Shown here: positions 8,518 to 16,270 of the stretch, piece by piece | Layout: each line of letters starts with the position of its first letter | How positions within the stretch are numbered: position 1 is the first letter of the stretch | Source of the DNA: CAZKEW01 sp964558915 | GTDB lineage: Bacteria; Acidobacteriota; Aminicenantia; Aminicenantales; UBA8522 | Reading direction: 5' to 3' | NCBI GenBank assembly: GCA_964558915.1 | Contig: CAZLFV010000013.1 | Location: 1 to 40,964, forward strand | Length of the DNA: 40,964 bases | Program-made: the position numbers and the translations under genes | Notes under the pieces: model-generated | Seen by the model: the letters and a program-made list of their open reading frames with translations, nothing else | The model's database searches: none | What the model was told of the DNA's origin: nothing

Positions 8518-9045
8518 ATGAGAAAGAAATCCGCGTTTGCTCCCCCGGCCTGGAAAAGGCGGATCGGGAAGGAAATCCGGGCCGCTAGCCGAGTCCTTAT
8601 CCTCGGCGTCGGGAATCCCGCCAAAGGTGATGATGCCGCTGGCCTGGCTTGTGCGGAACGGCTCCTAAGATTGGCGCGTGGAAAATTGGGCTCGCGGATC
8701 AAAATTCTTCGCGGGTTCGAAAGTCCGGAGAATTACACGGGGGAAATCCGAAAATTCAGCCCGCACCTGGTCCTTATTTTCGATTCCGCTCTAGGCCCAT
8801 TCTGTCCAGGAGCTATTTTTATCGTGGAAAAAGACAAGATCCAAAACGAAGATATCTCGACGCACAGGATTTCGCTGGCTCTATTAGTTTCTTATCTTGA
8901 AGAAACAATCGGCTGTAAAGTCATCGTCCTCGGCATTCAGCCTTTTGGCCTGAGCTTGGGCGAAGATCTGTCTGCGCCAGTCGAGAAAGCAGTGGACGCA
9001 CTGGCGACGTATCTCAGCCATGTATTTTTGGCTTTGGGCTCCTAA
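8518..9045 (+). CDS. Hydrogenase maturation endopeptidase, HycI/HybD family
   Basis: 175 residues. LILGVGNPAKGDDAAG (residues 27-42) is the hallmark N-terminal motif of [NiFe]-hydrogenase maturation proteases; Asp39, Asp89 (FDSAL) and His116 (STHRISL) are placed like the nickel-sensing ligands Asp16, Asp62 and His90 of HycI. The LGIQPFGLSLGE stretch near 138 matches HycI-type proteins. It should cleave the tail of the large subunit after Arg359 once nickel is inserted. Start ATG at 8518 lies 22 bases after the NuoI-like gene; further upstream in-frame starts would overlap that gene extensively. It is the last gene of the operon. The first 22 residues are basic and probably unstructured. Confidence 0.88.
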   Translation: MRKKSAFAPPAWKRRIGKEIRAASRVLILGVGNPAKGDDAAGLACAERLLRLARGKLGSRIKILRGFESPENYTGEIRKFSPHLVLIFDSALGPFCPGAIFIVEKDKIQNEDISTHRISLALLVSYLEETIGCKVIVLGIQPFGLSLGEDLSAPVEKAVDALATYLSHVFLALGS

Positions 9046-9146
9046 ATATCCACAGGGTGGCCCGTGAATAGCCCTATCTAAGGGGGGTGCTGCGACACGT
9101 CCAATTGCGAGCCCTAATGGCAATTCTCCAAGCCTGGTTCAAGTTA

Positions 9147-9175
9147 TTGACGCTTTTTTAGGATTGTGCTAATAA
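9147..9175 (+). promoter_or_regulatory. Candidate sigma-70-type promoter for the prolyl oligopeptidase
   Basis: TTGACG (9147-9152), a 17-base spacer and TAATAA (9170-9175) with an upstream TGC, giving a start near 9182 and a leader of about 25 bases ending in a strong AAGGAGG. The -35 box matches 5 of 6 consensus bases; the -10 box is weaker. Confidence 0.45.
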
Positions 9176-9205
9176 CGATTTTTGTTTTCATTTAAGGAGG
9201 ACAAA

Positions 9206-11350
9206 ATGAGGAAAAGACTTCTCACGCTTATCGTTCTTGCTGCCTCTGTTCTGGCTCTTTCCTCTTGCCAGATTCAGAGCGGGAAAGGGTCCCAACTTCA
9301 ATATCCGGCAACAAAGAAAATCGAGCAAGTCGATGACTATTTTGGAACAAAAGTTGCCGACCCCTACCGTTGGCTGGAGGATGACAACGCCGCAGATGTC
9401 AAGCAATGGGTCAAGGAAGAGAACGCCGTTACGTTTGGCTTCCTGGAGAGAATCCCCTTCAGAGAAAGGATCCGGGCCCGTTTAAAACAGATTTATAACT
9501 ACCCGAGATATTCTTCTCCCTTCCGAGCTGGGGACTACTATTTCTTTTATAAAAACGATGGCCTCCAGAATCAGCCCGTCGTCTATATCCAGAAAGGCCT
9601 GGAGGGGACCCCTGAAGTTTTTATCGACCCCAACACCCTTTCTCCGGATGGCACGGTCCGGGTCCGATTAATCTCGTTTTCAACAGACAACCGCTGTGTC
9701 GCGGTGTCGAGAAGAGAGGCCGGTTCAGACTGGTCTGAAATCAGAGTGATGGAGGTCGAGACAAAGAAGGAGTTTAGCGACCGCATCCGGTGGGTGAAAT
9801 TTTCCGGGGCAGCCTGGCAGGGTAACGGTTTCTACTACAGCGCCTATGATGCGCCCGCGGCCGGCCAGGAGTTGACGGCAAAGAATGAGTTCCAGAAGGT
9901 CTTTTACCACAAGTTGGGCGATCCGCAGGAAAAAGATATTCTTATTTACGAGGACAAAGAACATCCTCTTCGTTATTTCGGCGCGGACACAACCGAGGAT
10001 GAGAAATATCTCTTTTTGACTATCTCCCAGGGAACCCATGGCAATGAACTCTACTACAAGGACCTGACGGCGAGGAAGATGGATTTCCAGCCTTTAATTA
10101 AGGGGTTCGAATATAACTCCTATGCGATTGATGCTGTTGGTGGCAAGTTCCTCTTTTTCACTGACGTCGACGCACCCAATTACAGGGTCGTTCTTATGGA
10201 CCCCAAGTCCCCGGGCAAGGAAAACTGGCAGGTTGTTGTTTCCGAGAAGCCTGAGGTCCTCAATAGCGCCAACACGGCCGGCGGGCAGCTGTTCTGCAGC
10301 TATCTCAAGGATGCCAACACCAAGGTCTTTCAGTATGACCTCGCAGGCAGGCCGGCCAAAGAGATTGAATTGCCTGCCCTGGGAACAGCGTGGGGTTTCG
10401 GCGGCAAGAGAGACGAGAAGGTTCTCTTCTATACCTTTGAGTCGTTTACTTATCCTCCCACTATTTATAAATATGACCTGGCGACTGGTCGGACTGATGT
10501 TTTTAGGAGGGCCGAAGTCCAGTTTAAGCCGGACGATTACGAGGTCAAACAGGTCTTTTATTCGAGCAAAGACGGGACCAAAGTACCAATGTTCATCGTT
10601 TCGAAAAAGGGGTTGCAGCAGAACGGCAAAAACCCGACCTACCTCTATGGTTATGGCGGATTCAACAGCAGCGAGCAACCTTATTTCGATCCCAGCAATA
10701 TCATCCTCCTTGAGAACGGTGCGGTTTATGCCGATGCCAACCTTCGCGGCGGGGGCGAGTATGGTGAAACTTGGCATAAGGCAGGCATGCTTTTAAATAA
10801 ACAGAACGTCTTTGATGATTTTATCGCGGCTGCCGAATATCTCATCAAGGAAAAATATACCTCGCGGGATTATTTGGCTATCGCTGGTGGCTCCAATGGC
10901 GGGCTGCTTGTTGGCGCAGCCATGACCCAACGGCCGGACTTATTCAAAGTGGCCTTGCCGGCTGTGGGCGTCATGGATATGCTTCGTTACCATAAATACA
11001 CAGTCGGGTGGGGATGGGCAGTAGAATACGGCTCGAGTGATGATGAAACGAATTTTAAAAACCTCTATTCCTATTCGCCGCTACACAACATTAAAGATGG
11101 CGTTTGCTATCCCGCGACGTTCGTGACTACGGCCGACCATGACGACAGGGTCGTGCCGGCTCATTCCTTCAAGTTCGCCGCCACCCTCCAGGAAAAACAG
11201 GGCTCCAAGAATCCGGTCCTGATCAGGGTCGAGACGCGCTCTGGGCACGGGGCCAGCAATCTCACTAAGGACATTGACCTGCTTACAGATACTTTTTCCT
11301 TTATGTTCTACAATATGAGGGTTGAGCCAAAGTACGGACTGACAAAATAG
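9206..11350 (+). CDS. Prolyl oligopeptidase (S9A), lipoprotein
   Basis: 714 residues. A lipoprotein signal (basic MRKRLL, hydrophobic stretch, LSSC lipobox with Cys24) predicts export and lipid anchoring. Residues about 40-450 form the S9 beta-propeller, starting with the conserved DDYFGTKVADPYRWLED; the alpha/beta-hydrolase part carries Ser563 in GGSNGG, Asp646 in TADHDDRVVP and His681 in SGHGAS, with numbering close to the porcine enzyme. It cleaves short peptides after proline. Start ATG at 9206 follows AAGGAGG by 6 bases; an in-frame TTG at 9182 lacks a ribosome site. It stands alone behind its own promoter and fits an extracytoplasmic peptide-degrading lifestyle. Cytoplasmic location is usual for the family, so the anchor is a departure seen mainly in peptide-degrading bacteria. 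Confidence 0.93.
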   Translation: MRKRLLTLIVLAASVLALSSCQIQSGKGSQLQYPATKKIEQVDDYFGTKVADPYRWLEDDNAADVKQWVKEENAVTFGFLERIPFRERIRARLKQIYNYPRYSSPFRAGDYYFFYKNDGLQNQPVVYIQKGLEGTPEVFIDPNTLSPDGTVRVRLISFSTDNRCVAVSRREAGSDWSEIRVMEVETKKEFSDRIRWVKFSGAAWQGNGFYYSAYDAPAAGQELTAKNEFQKVFYHKLGDPQEKDILIYEDKEHPLRYFGADTTEDEKYLFLTISQGTHGNELYYKDLTARKMDFQPLIKGFEYNSYAIDAVGGKFLFFTDVDAPNYRVVLMDPKSPGKENWQVVVSEKPEVLNSANTAGGQLFCSYLKDANTKVFQYDLAGRPAKEIELPALGTAWGFGGKRDEKVLFYTFESFTYPPTIYKYDLATGRTDVFRRAEVQFKPDDYEVKQVFYSSKDGTKVPMFIVSKKGLQQNGKNPTYLYGYGGFNSSEQPYFDPSNIILLENGAVYADANLRGGGEYGETWHKAGMLLNKQNVFDDFIAAAEYLIKEKYTSRDYLAIAGGSNGGLLVGAAMTQRPDLFKVALPAVGVMDMLRYHKYTVGWGWAVEYGSSDDETNFKNLYSYSPLHNIKDGVCYPATFVTTADHDDRVVPAHSFKFAATLQEKQGSKNPVLIRVETRSGHGASNLTKDIDLLTDTFSFMFYNMRVEPKYGLTK

Positions 11351-11543
11351 TTAATGTTGCGATGGCGGCCTGAAAAATGTTCTGCAGCTGACGTATTCTT
11401 CGCTTTCTGCCCGCTAATTTTTTTGCCTCCGGGTTATGTGGGGCGGACTTAAGTTGATTGCAAAAGCAACCACGCTTATGTAAAATCCCGACGAGAGAGT
11501 GCGGTTTTTAAGCACCTGCGTATAACTAAGAAGAGAACCACTA

Positions 11544-12488
11544 ATGGTGAAGAAAAGAGAAATGAGGAGCCGAGTTGTCATCCTAGCCGTGCTGCTGGCC
11601 GCCTCAGGAGCATGCTCACTGAACAAAATAGCTATGAACAAGGTGGCCGGGATGCTCTCTTCGCCCTCGGGGAGCAACGTCTTTACCCAAGATAATGACC
11701 CTGATCTCGTGGGTGACGCCCTTCCCTTTGCGGTCAAACTCTATGAATCCTTGCTCTCTTCCATTCCTGACAATGAGGCTTTGCGGCTGCGCACGGGAAG
11801 CCTTTATATTATGTATGCCAACGCTTTTCTCCAGACGCCGGCGGACATGAAGCCCCGCCAGCAGCTGGATGAGAAGGAATTCATGCTCGGCCGGGCCAAG
11901 AACCTCTATCTCCGCGGCCGGGATATCCTGATTGTGGGCCTGGAAAAGAAAAATCCCGGTCTTCTCCAGAAGTTGAAGAAGCGGGAGTACAAGAAGGCGC
12001 TGGCGCCCTATGCCAAGAAAGATGTGCCCACTCTTTACTGGGCCGCCGCGGGCTGGGTGGGGGCATTCGGCGTTGATCCTTTTGACATGAAAATCGGGTT
12101 GACTCTGCCCCAAGCGGAGGCGATGATGGACCGCGTTATCGAACTCGACCCGGGGTTCAACAGGGGAGCGGTTCACAATTTTTATATTCTCTATTATGGC
12201 TCGCTTCCCGAATATATGGGGGGCGATCCGAAAAAAGCGCGGGAGCATTTCGAGTTGGCCATGGCCGCTTCGGGGAATCGCGACACATCGCCTCTCCTTT
12301 CGCTGGCCACGACCGTGGACGTCAAAGAACAAAATGTGGAGGAATTCAAGTCCCTCCTGCAGAGGGTTCTGGAGTTTGACCCAAACTCGGACCTGGATAA
12401 CCGGCTGGTTAACGTCCTCAACCAACGAAAAGCGCGCTGGCTGCTCGATCATCTGGAGGATTATTTTCTTCTGGAGGAGCCTCAGTGA
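11544..12488 (+). CDS. TatT-type lipoprotein component of TRAP transporter
   Basis: 314 residues with a lipoprotein signal ending in ASGAC (Cys24 region). The body is all-helical with TPR-like repeats, and it starts with a SLNKIAMNKVAGML segment and later an EYMGGDPKKAREHFELAM repeat (about 223-240). This matches the TRAP-associated TatT family (Treponema Tp0956-like), periplasmic lipoproteins that trimerise and pair with the DctP subunit. The downstream gene overlaps by 4 bases (GTGA) and encodes DctP, which supports the call. Start ATG at 11544; ATG at 11562 would also keep the signal peptide. A weak promoter-like TTGATT (11454) is seen upstream, but its -10 box is poor. Confidence 0.85.
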   Translation: MVKKREMRSRVVILAVLLAASGACSLNKIAMNKVAGMLSSPSGSNVFTQDNDPDLVGDALPFAVKLYESLLSSIPDNEALRLRTGSLYIMYANAFLQTPADMKPRQQLDEKEFMLGRAKNLYLRGRDILIVGLEKKNPGLLQKLKKREYKKALAPYAKKDVPTLYWAAAGWVGAFGVDPFDMKIGLTLPQAEAMMDRVIELDPGFNRGAVHNFYILYYGSLPEYMGGDPKKAREHFELAMAASGNRDTSPLLSLATTVDVKEQNVEEFKSLLQRVLEFDPNSDLDNRLVNVLNQRKARWLLDHLEDYFLLEEPQ

Positions 12489-13492
12489 CTGGCCACCGAA
12501 TGTTGCTGCTTACCTTACTGATTTTGCTGCTGTTTAGCGCCAGCCTTCCTGCCGTCACGGTGATCAAGATTGGGAGCATCGCCCCCAGCCGTTCTCCCTG
12601 GGACAAGGCCCTGAATGAGGTCGCCGTGGATTGGGAAAAAATCTCCAACGGGACCGTCCAGATCAAAATCTATGCCGGCGGCATCACCGGCACTGAGCTC
12701 GACATGATCCGCAAAATGCGCCTCGGGACCCTCAACGGCGCCGTCCTCAGCAACATGGGCATGATCAAGATTAACCGCGACTTGTTTGCCCTGTCCATCC
12801 CTTTCCTGACCGACTCGGACCAGGAGTTTCAATATCTTTTCGATCAATTGAGGCCGGTCTTCCAAAAGCAGATTGAAGACAAAGGGTTCAAGGTTTTGCT
12901 CTGGACCCAGGCGGGATGGAGTTATTTCTTTACCAAGGGCAAAATTGCCTATCCAGAGGACTTGAAAAAGTACAAAATCTCCTTCACCCCTGACGAACCG
13001 GAGATGGAGCAAGCCTGGAAAAAAATGGGCTACCAGATTGTTCCTGGCCAGATGAAGGACTTGATGATGTCACTGCAAAGCGGCATGGTCGATGCCTGCT
13101 ACCTGCCGCCGATTCTCGCCGGCTCAGGCCAGTATTTCGCTCTGATTCCTCACATGCTGAACCTTCGCATGGCTCCGCTGATCGGCGGACTCGTTCTGAC
13201 CACAAAAGTCTGGGAGAGCATTCCCCAGGAATATCACGAGCCGATGATTCAGGCTGTCCTGAAAGCGTCCGTCAGCCTCCTCGAAAGCACGAAGGATTTG
13301 GAGCAGGATGCCGTCAAGGCGATGCAGGAGCACGGGCTGATCATCAATGATCCTCCGGCCGATGCGATGGCTAGGTTTCGCGAAGTCGCCTCCAAGGGAA
13401 TGGACGAGCTCACGGAGAAAGCGTTTTCCAAAGAAATCTATGATCACGTCCTTTACATTCTGAGGGAGTACAGGCAAAAGAGTGGCCGGTAA
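12485..13492 (+). CDS. TRAP transporter solute-binding protein (DctP family, TatP-like)
   Basis: 335 residues with an N-terminal signal peptide (cleavage near residue 24) and the DctP fold: IKIGSIAPSRSPWDKAL at the N-terminus, WEKISNGTVQIKIYAGG, and the hinge segment DLMMSLQSGMVDACYLPP (about 192-209). It captures a solute in the periplasm for the membrane subunit next door. The GTG start at 12485 has GGAGGA about 6 bases upstream and overlaps the TatT stop. At the position where most DctP proteins have the carboxylate-binding arginine (xIRxP), this protein has Ser166 in KISFTP, so a non-acidic ligand is possible. Product identity is firm, ligand unknown. Confidence 0.9.
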   Translation: MTGHRMLLLTLLILLLFSASLPAVTVIKIGSIAPSRSPWDKALNEVAVDWEKISNGTVQIKIYAGGITGTELDMIRKMRLGTLNGAVLSNMGMIKINRDLFALSIPFLTDSDQEFQYLFDQLRPVFQKQIEDKGFKVLLWTQAGWSYFFTKGKIAYPEDLKKYKISFTPDEPEMEQAWKKMGYQIVPGQMKDLMMSLQSGMVDACYLPPILAGSGQYFALIPHMLNLRMAPLIGGLVLTTKVWESIPQEYHEPMIQAVLKASVSLLESTKDLEQDAVKAMQEHGLIINDPPADAMARFREVASKGMDELTEKAFSKEIYDHVLYILREYRQKSGR

Positions 13493-15674
13493 GTCCGCTC
13501 GCGCCGCCCATATCCTCGAGGATTCGCTCGCCTATTTTTCGCTCTTTTTCCTGGGCCTCATCCCTTTTATGGAAGTCATCGCCCGCGAGTTTTTTAGGAG
13601 CGGTCTCCCCAACTCGACGACCTATCTTCAACATCTGGTGCTCGTGGCCACATTTCTGGCCGGCGCCATTACGTCCCGGCAAAACAAACATCTGTCGCTG
13701 GCGTTGGATATACCGCTCAAGGAGCCGCTGAAACAGATTGTCCACACGGCCGTTCGAGTTCTTTGTGCCTCAATGACCATTGCTTTTGCCTGGAGTTCGG
13801 TCAGCTTTGCCTTCAACGGGTTCGACGCCACCCAGAAGATGGGCATTTTTCCCCTCCGCCTGATTGTCCTGGTGATGTTTTTAGGGTACCTGGCGATGGG
13901 CCTCCGGTTCATCAGCGGTATGGATTACAAAAAACGGCGAGGCCTCTGGTTGTTGTTGGCATTTCTTGTCGGGACCTTTTTGGCCTTCACTTCTGTGATC
14001 CAGCTGTTCAAAGCCTTTTCCGTCTCGCTCCCGGGATTCTTCGCTTCGTTGGAGAAGCCCTTCCAAGCAGGCCTCGCTCAGGCCGCTTCGCCGCTGATCG
14101 TCCTGATTATCGTTTCGGCATTTTTCGGCACACCGATTTTTGTGGTCTTGGGCGGCATCGGCTATCTTCTTTTCGCCCGTCAAGCGCTTCCTCTCGAGGT
14201 GGTTCCGAACCAGGCCTACTCTATGCTCACCGGTTTCTCGATCGCAGCCATTCCTCTTTTTACTCTGACAGGGTTTTTTCTCTCGGAGAGCAAAGCCGGA
14301 GAGAGGCTGATTAAGCTCTTTCAAGCATTTTTTTCCTGGTTTCCGGGTGGCCTAGCCATTATGGCCGTTTTCGTCTGTGCATTCTTCACCACCTTCACCG
14401 GCGCCTCCGGTGTGACTATCGTGGCGTTGGGAGGACTCCTTTATTATATTCTGGTCAACAGCGGCTATGGCAAAGTCTTTTCGGTGGGTCTGCTGACTGC
14501 CTCAGGAAGCATCGGCCTGCTTTTCCCGCCTAGCCTGCCCGTAATCATCTACGGAGTGACTTCTCAGGTCAACATTAAGGAGATGTTCAAAGGCGGAATC
14601 CTTCCCGGAGGGGCTATGGTATTAACCATGGTCATCATCGGGATTGTCTATGCCGCCAAGAGCAAAGTGGAACGTCTCCCGTTTAGCCTGAAGGAAACGT
14701 TTTCGGCCATCCGCGAATCCATCTGGGAGCTTCTTCTGCCGCTCGTTATTTTTATCGGATATTTTGGAGTTCCCGGGGCTCTCGTCAGGCGATTTGCCGT
14801 GGCGGTTGCTTATGTGCTGGTCATCGAAGCCATAATTCGCCAGGACTCGAGGTCAAGGGGCCTCCCGGGGATTCTCGCCACATATATCCCTGTCAGTGCG
14901 GCCTTTATCGCGCTGTTCTTTTTTTTCAAGGTTGCCTGGCTTGGGATCATAATCGCGGCCGCTGTTTCGGCTGTCTATGGCTTTTTCGTGATTCATCTGA
15001 CTCACCGGGGTCCAGATACAAAGAAGTTGGGCTCTGCCTTTTTCCGGTTCATTCTCCTCGTCGCGGGCGTGTCGGCTGCGCTCGCCTTGGCAGCCAGCGT
15101 GAGCCTCACTATCGTGGAAAGCGCAGCCGTTGCCACGGTTTATGCGCTTATTGTCGAGGTCTTCATCCACCGGGACTTGAAGATCAAAGACCTGCTCAAT
15201 TCTTTGAACAAGAGCATTCCTATTATCGGCGGTGTGCTCACCATCCTGGCTCTGGCCAACGGCCTTTCCTACTATATTATTGATGCTGAAATTCCGATGA
15301 AACTGGCGGCCTGGGTGCAAGCTGCGATTTCGTCCAAGTATATCTTCCTTTTGATCCTCAACCTGGCCCTTCTGGTAGTGGGCTGCTTCCTGGACATTTT
15401 TTCTGCCATCCTGGTGGTCGTTCCTCTGATTATTCCTTTGGGCGATCTCTTCCAGATCCATCCCGTCCATCTCGGTATCATTTTTCTGGCCAACCTGGAA
15501 TTGGGCTATCTGACCCCGCCTGTTGGCCTCAATCTTTATTTGGCTTCCTACCGTTTCAACGAGCCCATGGTCAAAGTTTTCCAAGACATCAAGGTCTTCC
15601 TGTTCCTGAGGTTGATTACTGTTCTGCTGATTACCTATGTCCCTTTGCTGACTACTGCTCTCTTGAAAAAGTAA
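13482..15674 (+). CDS. Fused TRAP transporter membrane subunit (DctQM), enlarged
   Basis: 730 residues. The N-terminal part (about 12-160) is the four-helix DctQ domain (HLVLVATFLAGAITSRQNKH); DctM follows from about 200, with FFTTFTGASGVTIVALGG near 305, ASGSIGLLFPPSLPVIIYG near 343 and the C-terminal ELGYLTPPVGLNLYL near 670. DctM normally has about 430 residues; here that part has about 530 because the middle is duplicated: IWELLLPLVIFIGYF...VAYVLVIEAIIRQD (about 412-460) is matched by a second, more canonical copy ending VESAAVATVYALIVEVFIHRD (about 543-563). GTG start overlaps DctP by 11 bases. Imports solute with Na+ or H+. Confidence 0.9.
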   Translation: MAGKSARAAHILEDSLAYFSLFFLGLIPFMEVIAREFFRSGLPNSTTYLQHLVLVATFLAGAITSRQNKHLSLALDIPLKEPLKQIVHTAVRVLCASMTIAFAWSSVSFAFNGFDATQKMGIFPLRLIVLVMFLGYLAMGLRFISGMDYKKRRGLWLLLAFLVGTFLAFTSVIQLFKAFSVSLPGFFASLEKPFQAGLAQAASPLIVLIIVSAFFGTPIFVVLGGIGYLLFARQALPLEVVPNQAYSMLTGFSIAAIPLFTLTGFFLSESKAGERLIKLFQAFFSWFPGGLAIMAVFVCAFFTTFTGASGVTIVALGGLLYYILVNSGYGKVFSVGLLTASGSIGLLFPPSLPVIIYGVTSQVNIKEMFKGGILPGGAMVLTMVIIGIVYAAKSKVERLPFSLKETFSAIRESIWELLLPLVIFIGYFGVPGALVRRFAVAVAYVLVIEAIIRQDSRSRGLPGILATYIPVSAAFIALFFFFKVAWLGIIIAAAVSAVYGFFVIHLTHRGPDTKKLGSAFFRFILLVAGVSAALALAASVSLTIVESAAVATVYALIVEVFIHRDLKIKDLLNSLNKSIPIIGGVLTILALANGLSYYIIDAEIPMKLAAWVQAAISSKYIFLLILNLALLVVGCFLDIFSAILVVVPLIIPLGDLFQIHPVHLGIIFLANLELGYLTPPVGLNLYLASYRFNEPMVKVFQDIKVFLFLRLITVLLITYVPLLTTALLKK

Positions 15675-15712
15675 GACTGAGAAATATTTCCCTGATAGGG
15701 AGGACTATAATA

Positions 15713-16270
15713 ATGAAGGAATGCCTTGCCCTGGTTTTGGCGTGTTTTTTGGCCGCTGGCTATTTTTATGCGCGGGATAATGGTGTGAAGAATAACATCC
15801 TGGGAAACGACACGATTGTCCAGATCGGCATCGTCGTGAGAGATATCGAAAAATCCACTCGAGCTTATGCTGAGTTGCTGGGCCTGGACGTGCCCAAGTG
15901 GGAAGTCACCGACCCGGTTGAAAAATCGCACACCGAATATAAAGGGGAGCTGTCGGAAGCCCGGGCCAAGCTGGCTTTTTTCCAGCTGGGCAATATCGTG
16001 ATCGAGCTTATCGAGCCCGTGGGAAGACCGAGCACCTGGCAGGAGCATCTGGAGACCAAAGGGGAAGGAGTGCATCACCTTGCTTTTGAGGTCAAGGACA
16101 TGGAGAAAAAAATCGCCGGCCTCAAGTCGATCGGCATTCCCTTGATCCAGAGGGGCGATTATACCGGCGGATGTTATAGTTATCTCGACGGCGGCCCTCA
16201 GCTGGGAGTCATCCTGGAGCTTCTGGAGAATTTTCCGCAAAGGAAACAGGAGGAAGGAGAAAAAAGATGA
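15713..16270 (+). CDS. Exported VOC (glyoxalase/methylmalonyl-CoA-epimerase-like) protein
   Basis: 185 residues: an N-terminal hydrophobic signal or anchor (about 3-19), then one pair of VOC beta-alpha-beta-beta-beta modules. The first begins IVQIGIVVRDIEKSTRAYAE (35-54), the second GVHHLAFEVKDMEKKIAGL (119-137). Likely metal ligands are Gln37 (His in most epimerases), Glu98, His121 or 122, and Glu169. VOC enzymes handle glyoxal adducts, epimers or dioxygenation, usually in the cytoplasm, so the signal peptide is odd. It overlaps the GH9 gene by 4 bases, suggesting a shared periplasmic job. The ribosome site GGGAGG (15698-15703) lies in a small hairpin (15689-15701). Confidence 0.8.
   Translation: MKECLALVLACFLAAGYFYARDNGVKNNILGNDTIVQIGIVVRDIEKSTRAYAELLGLDVPKWEVTDPVEKSHTEYKGELSEARAKLAFFQLGNIVIELIEPVGRPSTWQEHLETKGEGVHHLAFEVKDMEKKIAGLKSIGIPLIQRGDYTGGCYSYLDGGPQLGVILELLENFPQRKQEEGEKR

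Noticed and set aside
7620..8702. A 360-codon minus-strand open frame across the H- and I-like genes and the protease gene
   Set aside because: Spans three real genes on the other strand, no homology signal and very Arg/Ser-rich composition.
9050..9067. Hairpin CACaGGG-TGG-CCCGTG just after the hydrogenase operon as a terminator
   Set aside because: The stem has a bulge and no T-run follows; it is too weak to call.
11454..11486. Promoter before the TatT gene (TTGATT ... TATGTA or TAAAAT)
   Set aside because: With 17-base spacing the -10 box matches only 3 of 6 bases; the better TAAAAT has a 21-base spacing.
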